This document shows, piece by piece, positions 18,809 to 27,916 of a stretch of DNA of 64,000 bases. Each line of letters starts with the position of its first letter. Position 1 is the first letter of the stretch. A program made the translations under genes and the position numbers. Under the pieces are notes generated by a model that had not been told where the DNA came from, did not search any database, and worked only from the letters and a program-made list of their open reading frames with translations. Origin of the DNA: Rhodocyclaceae bacterium (GTDB taxonomy: Bacteria; Pseudomonadota; Gammaproteobacteria; Burkholderiales; Rhodocyclaceae); assembly GCA_016791105.1 (NCBI GenBank), contig JAEUNM010000048.1:30090-94089 (forward strand), read 5' to 3'.

Positions 18809-20479
18809 ATGATCGAAGCCATTTCCAGCGGCAGGCGGCCGCACGTGTTCGTTGCCGCCGCCGCGCTGGTCCTCGCTGCACTGGTATGGCTGTTCGTCGC
18901 CTACAAGGTCGAGCAGGAAGAGCAGCTGGTGCGCGCCGGCATCGAGCGCGACAATGCCAACCTGGCCCGGGCATTTGCCGAACACACCACACGCACTTTC
19001 AAAAGCGTGGATCAAGCCGTTCTATTCCTGAAATTCCAGTACGAAAAATTGGGGCGGCAAATAAATATTGCCGACTATGTTCGGGAAGGCATGATCATCA
19101 GCAATATTTTCAATCAGCTCGGCGTCATTGACGAAAGCGGAAAATACATACTAAGCAGCATTCCGGAATTCAAGCCGGTTTTTCTGGGCGACCGCGAACA
19201 CTTCAAGGTGCATGTCGATCAGGATAGCAATCAACTATTCGTAAGCAAGCCAGTACTGGGCCGCGCCACCGGAAAATGGTCGATGCAGCTCACGCGCCGC
19301 ATCAACAAGGCGGACGGAAGTTTTGGCGGCGTGGTGGTGGTGTCGGTCGATCCATTTTATTTTTCCAAGTTCTATAGCGATGTGGACCTCGGCAAAAACG
19401 GCGTCATCACATTGGTCGGCCAGGACGGCATCGTGCGTGCGCGCCGCGCCGGCGATGACACATCGGTCGGGCAGGACATCAGTCAATCGAACCTGTTCGA
19501 GGAACTGAAGCGGGCGCCGTCGGGCAATTTCGTGGGCAAAAGCCCCATCGACGGCATTAATCGCTTCTACAGTTTCCGCGCCCTGCCCGACTATCCGTTT
19601 TTGGTCGAAGTGGGTGTCGGCGAACACGAGTCCCTGCAGGAATTTTATGAACGGCGCGACGCCTACTATCAGTTCGCCGCCATGTTCACACTGGCTGCGC
19701 TTGCAGTATCGTTATTGCTTGCGCTGCTGATCCGGGAACTGCAGCAAAGGGCAGAAATACTGCGCGTGGCGCGCGAGCGCGCGGAATCCGCCAACCTCAT
19801 GAAATCCGAATTTCTCGCCAGCATGTCGCATGAATTGCGCACGCCGCTCAACGGCATCCTGGGTTACGCCGAATATTTGCGTGACGACGCACGCGACAAT
19901 ACCAACCGCGAGTTTGCCGACACGATATACAACAGCGGCCGCCATCTGCTGGAACTTGTCAATTCCATACTCGACCTGGCGAAAATCGAAGCCGGCAAAA
20001 TGGAACTGGAACCGGAACGCTTCGTGCTGCGGGCACTGCTCAGTGACGTGGTTCAACTGCACCGCGCCGCGGCCGACGCGAAAGGCTTGGCGCTATTGCT
20101 CACGGTATCCGAAGCCACACCGGAGTACGTCGTTTGCGACAAGCTCAAACTGGGCCAAATTCTCAATAACCTGTTGCACAACGCACTCAAATTCACGGAC
20201 CACGGCAGTGTTACACTTTCGGCCGGACTGACCAGCAATTCGATCCATTTCGAGGTCATCGACACGGGGTGCGGCATACCCGAAGAATTGCAGAATCTGG
20301 TGTTTGAAAAATTCCGTCAGGCCGACGCCTTCATTACCCGGCGCCATGGCGGAACGGGCCTGGGGCTGTCACTGGTAAAACAGCTTGTGGAATTGATGCA
20401 AGGCCGCGTCTGGCTGCACTCCCGTCCTGGTGCGGGCACCACGGTAGGTTTCAGCCTGCCGCGCGACGGCCTTGCGTAA
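18809..20479 (+). CDS. Membrane sensor histidine kinase with extracytoplasmic Cache-like domain
   Basis: A 556-residue kinase: TM1 (residues about 11-31), a ~270-residue periplasmic part with Cache-like features (two PAS-like lobes, VGVGEHESLQEFYERR at its end), TM2 near residue 300-325, then HisKA with the phospho-accepting His in FLASMSHELRTPLNG, and HATPase_c with N box LNNLLHNALKFTDHG, G1 IDTGCGIP and G2 GGTGLGLSLV. It senses a small molecule outside the membrane; ligand unknown. A lone receiver follows 162 bp downstream and is the likely phosphate acceptor. ATG 18809 is preferred to GTG 18737; both lack a strong ribosome site. Confidence 0.9.
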   Translation: MIEAISSGRRPHVFVAAAALVLAALVWLFVAYKVEQEEQLVRAGIERDNANLARAFAEHTTRTFKSVDQAVLFLKFQYEKLGRQINIADYVREGMIISNIFNQLGVIDESGKYILSSIPEFKPVFLGDREHFKVHVDQDSNQLFVSKPVLGRATGKWSMQLTRRINKADGSFGGVVVVSVDPFYFSKFYSDVDLGKNGVITLVGQDGIVRARRAGDDTSVGQDISQSNLFEELKRAPSGNFVGKSPIDGINRFYSFRALPDYPFLVEVGVGEHESLQEFYERRDAYYQFAAMFTLAALAVSLLLALLIRELQQRAEILRVARERAESANLMKSEFLASMSHELRTPLNGILGYAEYLRDDARDNTNREFADTIYNSGRHLLELVNSILDLAKIEAGKMELEPERFVLRALLSDVVQLHRAAADAKGLALLLTVSEATPEYVVCDKLKLGQILNNLLHNALKFTDHGSVTLSAGLTSNSIHFEVIDTGCGIPEELQNLVFEKFRQADAFITRRHGGTGLGLSLVKQLVELMQGRVWLHSRPGAGTTVGFSLPRDGLA

Positions 20480-20641
20480 ACCTTACCGAGATGCCTGTAT
20501 GGGTATGTTTTTGATGTTTTGGAACAGACCAATACAATGCGTTCGGCGTGCATCTGTCGCGCGCGCAGCGCCCGCGCCGTGTAATGAATTGGCGTTCGCC
20601 GCTAGCTGCCGCTCAATTCGAATTCAGGACTAACTGAAAAC

Positions 20642-21001
20642 GTGCTGAAAGTTCTGGTTGTCGACGATCAGGCCGTGAATCGGCTGCTGCCCACCACGCT
20701 GCTCAAGCAAAAGGGCTGTGGCGTGATGGAAACGGATTCTGCGGAAGCCGCACTCGAAATACTCGAACAGCGCGAATTCGATTGCATCCTGCTCGACATC
20801 AGCATGCCTGGCATGAGCGGAATCGAACTTTGCCAGTTGTTGCGCGCGCGCGAATCCACGCGGCGCACCCGCATCGTCGCCTACACCGCGCACGCCATGC
20901 CGGAAGAGCGTACCGACATACTCAATGCCGGGTTTGACGATTTGCTCATCAAGCCGATTTCGCGCAATGAACTCTATGCGGTGGTCGGCCTTCTCGCCTA
21001 A
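20642..21001 (+). CDS. Single-domain response regulator (CheY-like receiver)
   Basis: A 119-residue receiver with no output domain. Acidic pocket DD (residues 8-9), phospho-acceptor in LLDISMPGM, Thr/Ser switch in AYTAHA and Lys in LIKPIS are intact. It starts with GTG at 20642 with no strong Shine-Dalgarno. It most likely takes phosphate from the kinase just upstream and then signals by protein contact. Confidence 0.92.
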   Translation: MLKVLVVDDQAVNRLLPTTLLKQKGCGVMETDSAEAALEILEQREFDCILLDISMPGMSGIELCQLLRARESTRRTRIVAYTAHAMPEERTDILNAGFDDLLIKPISRNELYAVVGLLA

Positions 21002-21012
21002 GCGTACTGTTA

Positions 21013-21756
21013 TCAGCCCAGTGCCCGCAGCAGGTCGAGTTCATCGGTAAATACTGCACTTACTCCGGCCGCAAACAAGCTTTGCGCAAGTTTCACGTCG
21101 TTCACGGTCCAACAGGCAACCGGTATGCCGGCCGCCTTGGCGGATTGCAAGGTGTCAGGCAGCAGGTGGCGGGCGTTGCAATGTAATGCGACAGCGCCGA
21201 GGCGTTCCTGCAGCCCGCGCCAATCCGGCGGCACCTGATCGAATAGCAAGGCGCGCGGCAAGTGTGGTGCGGCGGCCCGCGCCTCCCACAAGGCGGCGAG
21301 AGAGAAACTCGACAATAGCGGCGGCAGGGTCGCGCCGGCCCAAAGTTGCGCCGCCTGCTCCGCCACGATACGCCCGGTGAGCGCCTCAAAACCTTGCGCC
21401 GGCTTGATTTCGACATTTACCGCAATGTCCGCTTGCCGGCATAAGGCCGCGGCCTGATCCAGACGCGGTATGGCTTCCCCGGCAAATTCCGCGCCGAACC
21501 AGCCCCCTGCGTCCAGTCTGGCGAGCGCATCGGCGCTATGCTCGCAAACACGACCTTCGCCGTCAGTCGTGCGCGCCAGGGTTTCGTCGTGAATCAGCAG
21601 CGCTACATGATCGCGACTAAGCATGACGTCGAATTCGGCCATGCGGTAACCGCGTTCTATGCCCAGCTTGAGCGCCGCCAAAGTATTTTCGGGCGCCAGG
21701 CGGCCGCCGCCGCGGTGCGCGATCAGACGCGGATAAGGCCAATTCGCTTGCGTCAC
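21013..21756 (-). CDS. ugpQ: Cytoplasmic glycerophosphodiester phosphodiesterase
   Basis: Hydrolyses glycerophosphodiesters to glycerol-3-phosphate and an alcohol. The 247-residue product has no signal peptide, as in cytoplasmic UgpQ. Catalytic motifs: LIAHRGGGRLAPENT (His/Arg and Glu), EFDVMLSRDHVALLIHDETLARTT (metal Glu/Asp and second His) and NVEIKP. It sits 33 bp downstream of the ugpB-like gene on the same strand. Confidence 0.95.
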   Translation of the reverse strand: MTQANWPYPRLIAHRGGGRLAPENTLAALKLGIERGYRMAEFDVMLSRDHVALLIHDETLARTTDGEGRVCEHSADALARLDAGGWFGAEFAGEAIPRLDQAAALCRQADIAVNVEIKPAQGFEALTGRIVAEQAAQLWAGATLPPLLSSFSLAALWEARAAAPHLPRALLFDQVPPDWRGLQERLGAVALHCNARHLLPDTLQSAKAAGIPVACWTVNDVKLAQSLFAAGVSAVFTDELDLLRALG

Positions 21757-21789
21757 GGTCCGACCGCTACGGCAGCTTTTGGCCTTCTT

Positions 21790-23100
21790 TCAACGCTTTG
21801 CGGTGGCACGTGTGGGCTGGGTGCGCTGGACGGCGTCGTCCAGCGCCTGTTTCGCCGGCTTGCGATCGGACCACAGTTCGTCCAGCGCATCGTCCAGAAT
21901 CTGCCTGACGTCGGCACGCTCGGCATAGCGCGAGGCCGACGATGCGCCGGTGGCCGGCTTGTTGGTCAGTTGGTCGATGGCAACCTTGATCGAAGCAAAG
22001 TCGTCCTTCAACAGCGAACTTTGCGTGGCTGCCAACAAGCCAGCCCGGTTGAGCGGCAGAAATCCGGTTTCGCGCTGCCACTCCACCTGCGACTCGGGTT
22101 CGAGCAGGAATTTCACGAAAGCCGCGACGCCTTTGTAATCGTCGCGCGACAGGCCGGCGGCGGCAAACAGTGCCGCACCGCTCGCCAAGGTATTTTGCGG
22201 CGCACCGCGCACGTCATCGTAGTACGGCAATCTGGCGACCGATAGGTCGAAACCCGCTTCATGGCGCAGGGACGGATAGACAGACGAGGCCGCCGTAAGC
22301 ACTTGGCAGTCACCCTTCACGAATTGCTCGACCGCCTGGTCCTCGTGCCCGAACAAGCGCAAATATCGACTTTTATACCAGCTCGCCAATAGTGCCAGGT
22401 GCTTGATCTGCACCAGTCCATTCACGGCCAAAGGGCCATCCTGGCCGCCACGGCCGGCGGCGAATGGCTCGTTGTGCCATGCCGACATGTTTTCAAGGTG
22501 CACCCACACCGGCCGCGCCGAGGTATAGGGGCATGCCGACCCGGCGTCACGCAAGGCGCCCAGTGCGGTCTGCAAATCCCACCAGGTTTTTGGCGGATCG
22601 TCGGGATTGAGGCCGGCTTTTTTGAAGGCGTTCCGGTTGATGTACATGACCGGCGTCTCCAGCCCGACCGGCAGGCCTACCAGATGCCCGGCAGAGTCGA
22701 GCGAAGCAGGACTCATTTGCGCGGGCGGTTTGAGCGTTTCCAGCGTCGCGCCGGCTTCGCGCATGAGCTGATGGATGGGCTTCACTTTCAAGCGACCGCT
22801 GCCCGCCGACGAAGCGTGATCCTCGTCGAGAATCATGAGCGCCGGCAGCTTGTCCACCGCGGCCGGATCAAACTTGCGTTCGAGCAGTTCGATCTTGCGC
22901 TTAGGATTGCCGGCGTTGTAGCGGTTCACCATTTTCTGCAACTGCGCCGCTGCGTCGGGCGCCAGTTGATGCACAAATTCCAGCGGTCCGGCCGGCACGG
23001 CAGCGGGTTTGGCTTGGGGCGGAGATTTCGGCTTTGCGGCCTGCGCGCAAAGCGCGACACAACAAAGCAACACCGCGCACATCGAGCGCTTGAACGTCAT
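21790..23100 (-). CDS. ugpB: UgpB-like glycerol-3-phosphate ABC transporter substrate-binding protein
   Basis: A 436-residue periplasmic binding protein with signal peptide MTFKRSMCAVLLCCVALCAQA. The middle and C-terminal parts follow UgpB closely: NRNAFKKAGLNPDDPPKTWWDL, LENMSAWHNEPFA, VKGDCQVLTAASS, GAPQNTLASGAALF, EWQRETGFLPLN and WSDRKPAKQALDDAVQR. The N-terminal lobe is more divergent (FDPAAVDKLPALMILDEDH), so ligand specificity may have shifted. The ugpA, ugpE and ugpC transporter genes that usually sit between ugpB and ugpQ are absent here. It may use a transporter encoded elsewhere. Confidence 0.85.
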   Translation of the reverse strand: MTFKRSMCAVLLCCVALCAQAAKPKSPPQAKPAAVPAGPLEFVHQLAPDAAAQLQKMVNRYNAGNPKRKIELLERKFDPAAVDKLPALMILDEDHASSAGSGRLKVKPIHQLMREAGATLETLKPPAQMSPASLDSAGHLVGLPVGLETPVMYINRNAFKKAGLNPDDPPKTWWDLQTALGALRDAGSACPYTSARPVWVHLENMSAWHNEPFAAGRGGQDGPLAVNGLVQIKHLALLASWYKSRYLRLFGHEDQAVEQFVKGDCQVLTAASSVYPSLRHEAGFDLSVARLPYYDDVRGAPQNTLASGAALFAAAGLSRDDYKGVAAFVKFLLEPESQVEWQRETGFLPLNRAGLLAATQSSLLKDDFASIKVAIDQLTNKPATGASSASRYAERADVRQILDDALDELWSDRKPAKQALDDAVQRTQPTRATAKR

Positions 23101-23186
23101 GAAACTTACTCCGGAACATGCAGCAGGAAGGCTGCCGATTATATCGGGGCGCGGCCGAACGACACGCCCGGGCGGACGCGCGGTGC

Positions 23187-24977
23187 TTACAGTTCGCCTA
23201 TCGGCCTGCGCCGGCCTTGGCGCCACCATTCGATGAATTGTGCCGGCGGCAGTGCCGGGCTGATGTAGTAGCCCTGGATGCGATCGCACCCATACGAGCG
23301 CAACAGGTCGAGTACGCCGGCATCTTCGACGCCCTCCGCGACCACCTCCAGACCCAGGCCGTGCCCCAGCCCTACCAGCGAGCGCACGATTTCGCGATCG
23401 CGCCCGAACTGAGCCAGACGTTGCACGAACACCTTGTCGATTTTCATTTCCTGCACCGGCATGCGGCGCAGATAAATCATGGACGAGTAGCCGGTGCCGA
23501 AATCGTCTATCGACAGGCGCAAGCGCATCTGGCGCAGCCTGGTCATGATTTCGAGGCAGCGCTGCTCGTCGGTAATCATCGCATTTTCGGTCAGTTCCAA
23601 GGTGAGGCAATGCGCCGAAACGCCGAAGGTGGTTAGTGCCTGCTGGAGCAGATCGGGCAGTTCCGCGTCTTTCAGATCATTTGCCGTGATATTTACGGAA
23701 AGATTGAAATTCGGATCTTCCTGCGTAAGTTTCGCGAGCAGGCGACAGGCTGTCACGATCACCCAGCGTGAAAGTTGCGCACTCAAGCCGGCCCGGTCGG
23801 CGGCTTCGATGATCAGGGGGGGCGGCACGGACAGGCGCGCGGCATTGTTCCAGCGCAGCAAGGCCTCGGCGCCGACGCAACATCCGCTCGAGGCGTCGAT
23901 TTGCGGCTGCAGATACAGTTCGATTTCTTCGCTTTCGAGCGCCTGCGACAATTCGCGCTCGATTTCGAAATGGTGCGCCGACGCGCGATTCAGTTCGTCG
24001 CGGAACAATTCGAGGCGACTGCCGCGCGTGCGCGCCTCGAACGACGACAGGCGCACGAACATGAGCAAATCATCGACGCTATCCGCCTGATCCGGGGCGC
24101 ACACCGCCCCGACATAGGCAACCAGCCGGTATTCGCGCGTATGCAGCGTAAAAGGGGAATCGAACTGGCGCAACAATTTGGTCGCCGCCAGCATGACCTG
24201 GGCCGGCGAACTCAAGGCCGGCAGCACGACCGCAAATTCGTAGCGGCTGGTGCGGCAAATGACGTCCTGCTGGCGCAGCGCACCGCGCATACGCGAGGCG
24301 ACGAGACGCATCAGCTGGCGCTGCACGGCTTCGGGCAGGCGCAACAAGGTCGCCGTCACTTCCAGACGCAACTGCAGCAGGCCGAATAACTCGCCGCCGG
24401 CGAGCAAGCTGTCGAGCAAACTGCGCAGGGCGCGAATATTGGGAAGCGCGGTGTCCTCATCGGTCACCCCGGACTGCCGCCGCACCGACTGTTCCCAGGA
24501 CGCAATGCCCAAATGCAGGACGCTACAAAGAAACAGATTCAGATTTGATAAGGCGGTGAGAATTTCCGCGTCTATTCGCGCCGTGGCATTTTTGTCGCCA
24601 ACCAGTTCATTCAGCACCGCGGCCTGCAGCTGCGCCGCGATGCGCGCCGGAACGTGCAGTTCCACGCCAGCCGCGCGCGCCTCCAGCCATACTGCGACCA
24701 GCCGCTCCACCCCCTCTGCGCGACAACGCAACACGTCGTCGCAAACAAAGGCATCCACCAGTCGGGCAGTCGCCGAGCCGGCGACTGCCCCGACCTGCTG
24801 CGCAACCGTGGCCGCGAGGCGCGGCAATAGACCGTCCGCGCAGGCAGCGTCGGTGAAAGCCTGCAGCGCGAGTTGCTCGCCGGTACCCAGGGCAAACTGA
24901 TCGAGCCCGTTCCGCAGCAGGGAAGCGCCATCCGCGGCGGGAATAACGGGCGTATCGCTGCTTGCCTGTGCGTTCAC
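23187..24977 (-). CDS. Degenerate GGDEF plus intact EAL: c-di-GMP phosphodiesterase
   Basis: A 596-residue cytoplasmic protein. The N-terminal ~165 residues are of unknown type; a GGDEF-like domain follows (about 170-330) in which the active-site motif is SRYEF (244-248) instead of GGDEF, so cyclase activity is lost. The C-terminal EAL domain is intact: EALLR (371-375), NIT, ELTENAM, DDFGTG (491-496), K in PVQEMKIDK and EGVED (548-552). It should hydrolyse c-di-GMP. The start is GTG 24977, overlapping the stop of the HD-GYP gene as GTGA; a longer in-frame reading into that gene is a shadow. Confidence 0.9.
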   Translation of the reverse strand: MNAQASSDTPVIPAADGASLLRNGLDQFALGTGEQLALQAFTDAACADGLLPRLAATVAQQVGAVAGSATARLVDAFVCDDVLRCRAEGVERLVAVWLEARAAGVELHVPARIAAQLQAAVLNELVGDKNATARIDAEILTALSNLNLFLCSVLHLGIASWEQSVRRQSGVTDEDTALPNIRALRSLLDSLLAGGELFGLLQLRLEVTATLLRLPEAVQRQLMRLVASRMRGALRQQDVICRTSRYEFAVVLPALSSPAQVMLAATKLLRQFDSPFTLHTREYRLVAYVGAVCAPDQADSVDDLLMFVRLSSFEARTRGSRLELFRDELNRASAHHFEIERELSQALESEEIELYLQPQIDASSGCCVGAEALLRWNNAARLSVPPPLIIEAADRAGLSAQLSRWVIVTACRLLAKLTQEDPNFNLSVNITANDLKDAELPDLLQQALTTFGVSAHCLTLELTENAMITDEQRCLEIMTRLRQMRLRLSIDDFGTGYSSMIYLRRMPVQEMKIDKVFVQRLAQFGRDREIVRSLVGLGHGLGLEVVAEGVEDAGVLDLLRSYGCDRIQGYYISPALPPAQFIEWWRQGRRRPIGEL

Positions 24978-26530
24978 AGGTAGAACTCGCGCGGATCGAT
25001 GCCATGCGAACCGACCGGCAAGGCGCGCACGATACGGTATGACGTATCGCCGAAAGCGAGCGGGTCGGTAATCAGATCGAGCATGGGCGGGAAGCGATTG
25101 GGCGATTTGTCCGGACCGAGCAGCACCATGACGCGCGGCTTGAGCCGGCGCACGCGGTTTTGTTCGACGACCACCGCAACTTCGCCGGTATTCAGTTCCA
25201 CCAAGGTGCCCACGGGATAAAGACCTATGCACTGGATGAACTGATCGACCGTGTTTTCGCTGAATTGTTTGCCGCGCCGCGCATAAATCTGCTCCAGCGC
25301 ACGCTGGTTTTCCACCGCCACGCCGTAAGCACGGTGCGACGTCATCGCGCAATAGCCATCCACGATGCCCGCCATTTCGCCGAACAGGCCGACCCCCTCG
25401 CCCTTCAGGCCATGGGGATAGCCGCTGCCGTCGACACGTTCGTGGTGACGCCGGATCACCTCCAGTACCGGGCCGGGTACGCGCCCATCCTTTTCCAGCA
25501 TCGCCAAGGTATGTGTAACGTGCTGCTTGATCAAGCCGAATTCTTCGTTGCTCAAGCTACCGTTTTTTTGCAGCAGTTCAACCGGGCAGCGCAGTTTGCC
25601 GACATCCTGCAACATGCCGGCAACGCCCAGCAGCTTGAGCTGGTCACGCGGCAAACCGAGATGCCGCCCGAATACCATGACGTGTATGGCCACATCCAGG
25701 GCGTGGTCATAGCTATAGCGGTCGTTGCGCTTGAGGCGGGTGAGCCAGAGCAGCGCATCGGGATTGCGCACCACGCTGTGGGCAAGATCTTCCACGGCGT
25801 GCTGCACGCGGTCCACGTCGGGCGCCCGATTCGCGCGCAGATCAGTCAGCAGGTCGGCAACGGCGTTTTGCCCGACATCGAATGCCCGCTCGGCCACGCG
25901 CATTTCGCGCTCCACGCTCACCGTATCGGGATATACCGGCTGCGGGCCGGTTCTTGCGGGGGCGTCTTCCGGCGCTGGCGGCACTTCGCGCTCATTTTTG
26001 CGATGGCGCCAGCGATCGACCAGGCCTTCTATCCAGGCCCGTGGATCGAGCCGCGATGGGACGCTGGCGTCAGTCGCGCCTCCATCCGCCACATCGGATG
26101 CCGTATCCGGCAAAGTTTCCATCCAGTCGCGATGGATGTTATCGACGCCATCACTATCGTCAGGCGCGACGCGACCGCTGCGTGCCGCGCGTTCGACGCG
26201 CATCTGGCGCAACAGGTCGAAAAATCCGCCCTCGTAGTTGGGCGCGCCGCCGGCGTAGCCCTGCGCCGGTGCGCGTGGCGCCGATTCCGGCACAGGTTTG
26301 TCAGGTGCTTCCGTCGGCGCCGACGCGAATTGATCGCCCACCGAGCGCGAGCGATCGATATAGACGAAGCGGCAAAATTTGCGCAACTGCTCTATCTGAT
26401 CCGCATTTTCGATCAGGAAGCCTTGCAGCAGGAAAGGTGTTTCCAGCCACGGGCGATCCAGTTCGAATACGAACATGCCCGTCCGCAATGACCCAACCGC
26501 AACGATTTCCCTGGTTTGACCGCTAGCCAC
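24974..26530 (-). CDS. HD-GYP-type protein with altered metal site and DUF3391 N-terminus
   Basis: A 518-residue cytoplasmic protein: an N-terminal DUF3391 domain (residues 1-65, VAVGSLRTGMFVFELDRPW), a Pro/Ala-rich linker, and an HD-GYP domain (about 270-430). HHERVDGSGYPHGLKG is canonical, but the HD pair reads LQDVGK (Q308-D309) instead of LHDIGK, and the later VDxxDAMTS segment reads VDGYCAMTS, with Cys for Asp. Metal binding and catalysis may be reduced or lost. It overlaps the EAL gene by four bases, so both products are made together and may form a c-di-GMP binding/degrading pair. Confidence 0.9.
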   Translation of the reverse strand: MASGQTREIVAVGSLRTGMFVFELDRPWLETPFLLQGFLIENADQIEQLRKFCRFVYIDRSRSVGDQFASAPTEAPDKPVPESAPRAPAQGYAGGAPNYEGGFFDLLRQMRVERAARSGRVAPDDSDGVDNIHRDWMETLPDTASDVADGGATDASVPSRLDPRAWIEGLVDRWRHRKNEREVPPAPEDAPARTGPQPVYPDTVSVEREMRVAERAFDVGQNAVADLLTDLRANRAPDVDRVQHAVEDLAHSVVRNPDALLWLTRLKRNDRYSYDHALDVAIHVMVFGRHLGLPRDQLKLLGVAGMLQDVGKLRCPVELLQKNGSLSNEEFGLIKQHVTHTLAMLEKDGRVPGPVLEVIRRHHERVDGSGYPHGLKGEGVGLFGEMAGIVDGYCAMTSHRAYGVAVENQRALEQIYARRGKQFSENTVDQFIQCIGLYPVGTLVELNTGEVAVVVEQNRVRRLKPRVMVLLGPDKSPNRFPPMLDLITDPLAFGDTSYRIVRALPVGSHGIDPREFYL

Positions 26531-26646
26531 GAAGCCTACCTATTTATATCTGCAGCATGCCGGGCTGCTGCCTGTCGTCTTGTTGCCACGCCTTCCCGGT
26601 GCCGATGCAGCCTGCCGAAAGCGACCCGGCACTATTCGCCACTGCC

Positions 26647-27684
26647 TCATGGAGCCGGGTTCGTGTAGCGCAAGTGTATCGCGTCGATTTCATGCAGAAT
26701 TTCCGCGCCCAGATCGGTCTGCCAGCATGACAGATTTTCTTCCAGTTGGTGCAAATCGCTCGCGCCTATGATGCTGCTCGTAACACTCCATTGCTGGCGG
26801 CAAAACGCCAGCGCGAGCGCCGCCGGAGCCACGCCGTGCCGGCGCGCCAGGCTCACATAAGCCGCGACCGCCGGCGGGACATTGGGTTTTTCATAGCGCT
26901 GCGCAAAGCCCGGAAACAGCGTAAAACGGCCCGCCGCCGCCGGATTATCCAGGTATTTTCCCGTAAGCAGGCCGAACGCAAGCGGGGAATAAGCGAGCAG
27001 ACCGAGCTTTTCTCGAAACACCGTTTCTTCGCCACCATATTGAAATGTTCGATTCAGCAGACTGAACGCGTTCTGAACCGACACCGGTCGAGGCAAGCCA
27101 TGCAGATCGGCCAGCCGGCAAAATTCCATGATGCCCCAGGGGTGCTCGTTGGACAATCCGAAATAGCGCAATTTGCCGCCTTGCTGCAATTCGGCAAGTG
27201 CTTCGAGTTGCTGCAAAATCGGTGTGCATTCACGCTCGGCCGCAGGATCGAATTTCCAGCGCCCGAACATGGGCTGATTGCGCTCCGGCCAGTGCAACTG
27301 GTACAAATCCACGTAATCCGTGCGCAGGCGCTGCAGTGATCCTTCCAGGGCCGCGCGCAGGTTGGTGCGGTCCAGCGCACGCGGCCCGTTGCGTATCCAG
27401 TTCATGCCGCGCGCCGGCCCGGCCGCCTTGGTGGCGATGATCAATTTGTCGCGCGGCTGACGCGCGAGCCAACTTCCCACGATACTTTCGGTTTGGCCAT
27501 AGGTTTCGCCACGCACCGGCACCGGGTACATTTCCGCACAGTCGATAAAATTCACGCCCTGCGCGCACGCGAAATCGAGCTGGGCGTGGGCATCCGGCAG
27601 TTCGGTCTGCTGACCGAAGGTCATCGTGCCGAGGCAAATTTCCGACACTTCCAGTTGGCTCAATCCGAGCTGGCGATATTGCAT
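26647..27684 (-). CDS. Aldo/keto reductase, Tas-like
   Basis: A 345-residue NADP-dependent TIM-barrel oxidoreductase. Active-site residues are visible: D in NFIDCAEMYP (with the catalytic Tyr), K in LIIATKAAG and H in LYQLHWPERN. The sequence MQYRQLGLSQLEVSEICLGTMTFG and the length are like E. coli Tas and other AKR12-type proteins. The substrate is unknown. ATG 27684 matches the family start; upstream in-frame codons are Arg-rich and not conserved. Confidence 0.93.
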   Translation of the reverse strand: MQYRQLGLSQLEVSEICLGTMTFGQQTELPDAHAQLDFACAQGVNFIDCAEMYPVPVRGETYGQTESIVGSWLARQPRDKLIIATKAAGPARGMNWIRNGPRALDRTNLRAALEGSLQRLRTDYVDLYQLHWPERNQPMFGRWKFDPAAERECTPILQQLEALAELQQGGKLRYFGLSNEHPWGIMEFCRLADLHGLPRPVSVQNAFSLLNRTFQYGGEETVFREKLGLLAYSPLAFGLLTGKYLDNPAAAGRFTLFPGFAQRYEKPNVPPAVAAYVSLARRHGVAPAALALAFCRQQWSVTSSIIGASDLHQLEENLSCWQTDLGAEILHEIDAIHLRYTNPAP

Positions 27685-27916
27685 GATTGAAAACCCGCGG
27701 GCATGGTGCCGGCCTGTGCGCGGCCTGGTCCCGCCCAGGTAATCCGCACCCAACCGATCGTAATGTGTTATGTCATGATAGGCGCGAACATGCGCCTCCT
27801 TACCGCTGATGCGAGCAGGGACGCATACCGTTCAGGAATGGTCTGCCGCCCCGGTCCGCTCGGCAGATCGACGTGTTACCCGCATATTATGCCCGCCGCC
27901 CTGCGTTTGCCCACAC

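Noticed and set aside
24978..25352. N-terminal extension of the EAL protein into the HD-GYP gene
   Set aside because: It overlaps the conserved C-terminus of the HD-GYP protein in another frame; the GTGA overlap gives a better start.
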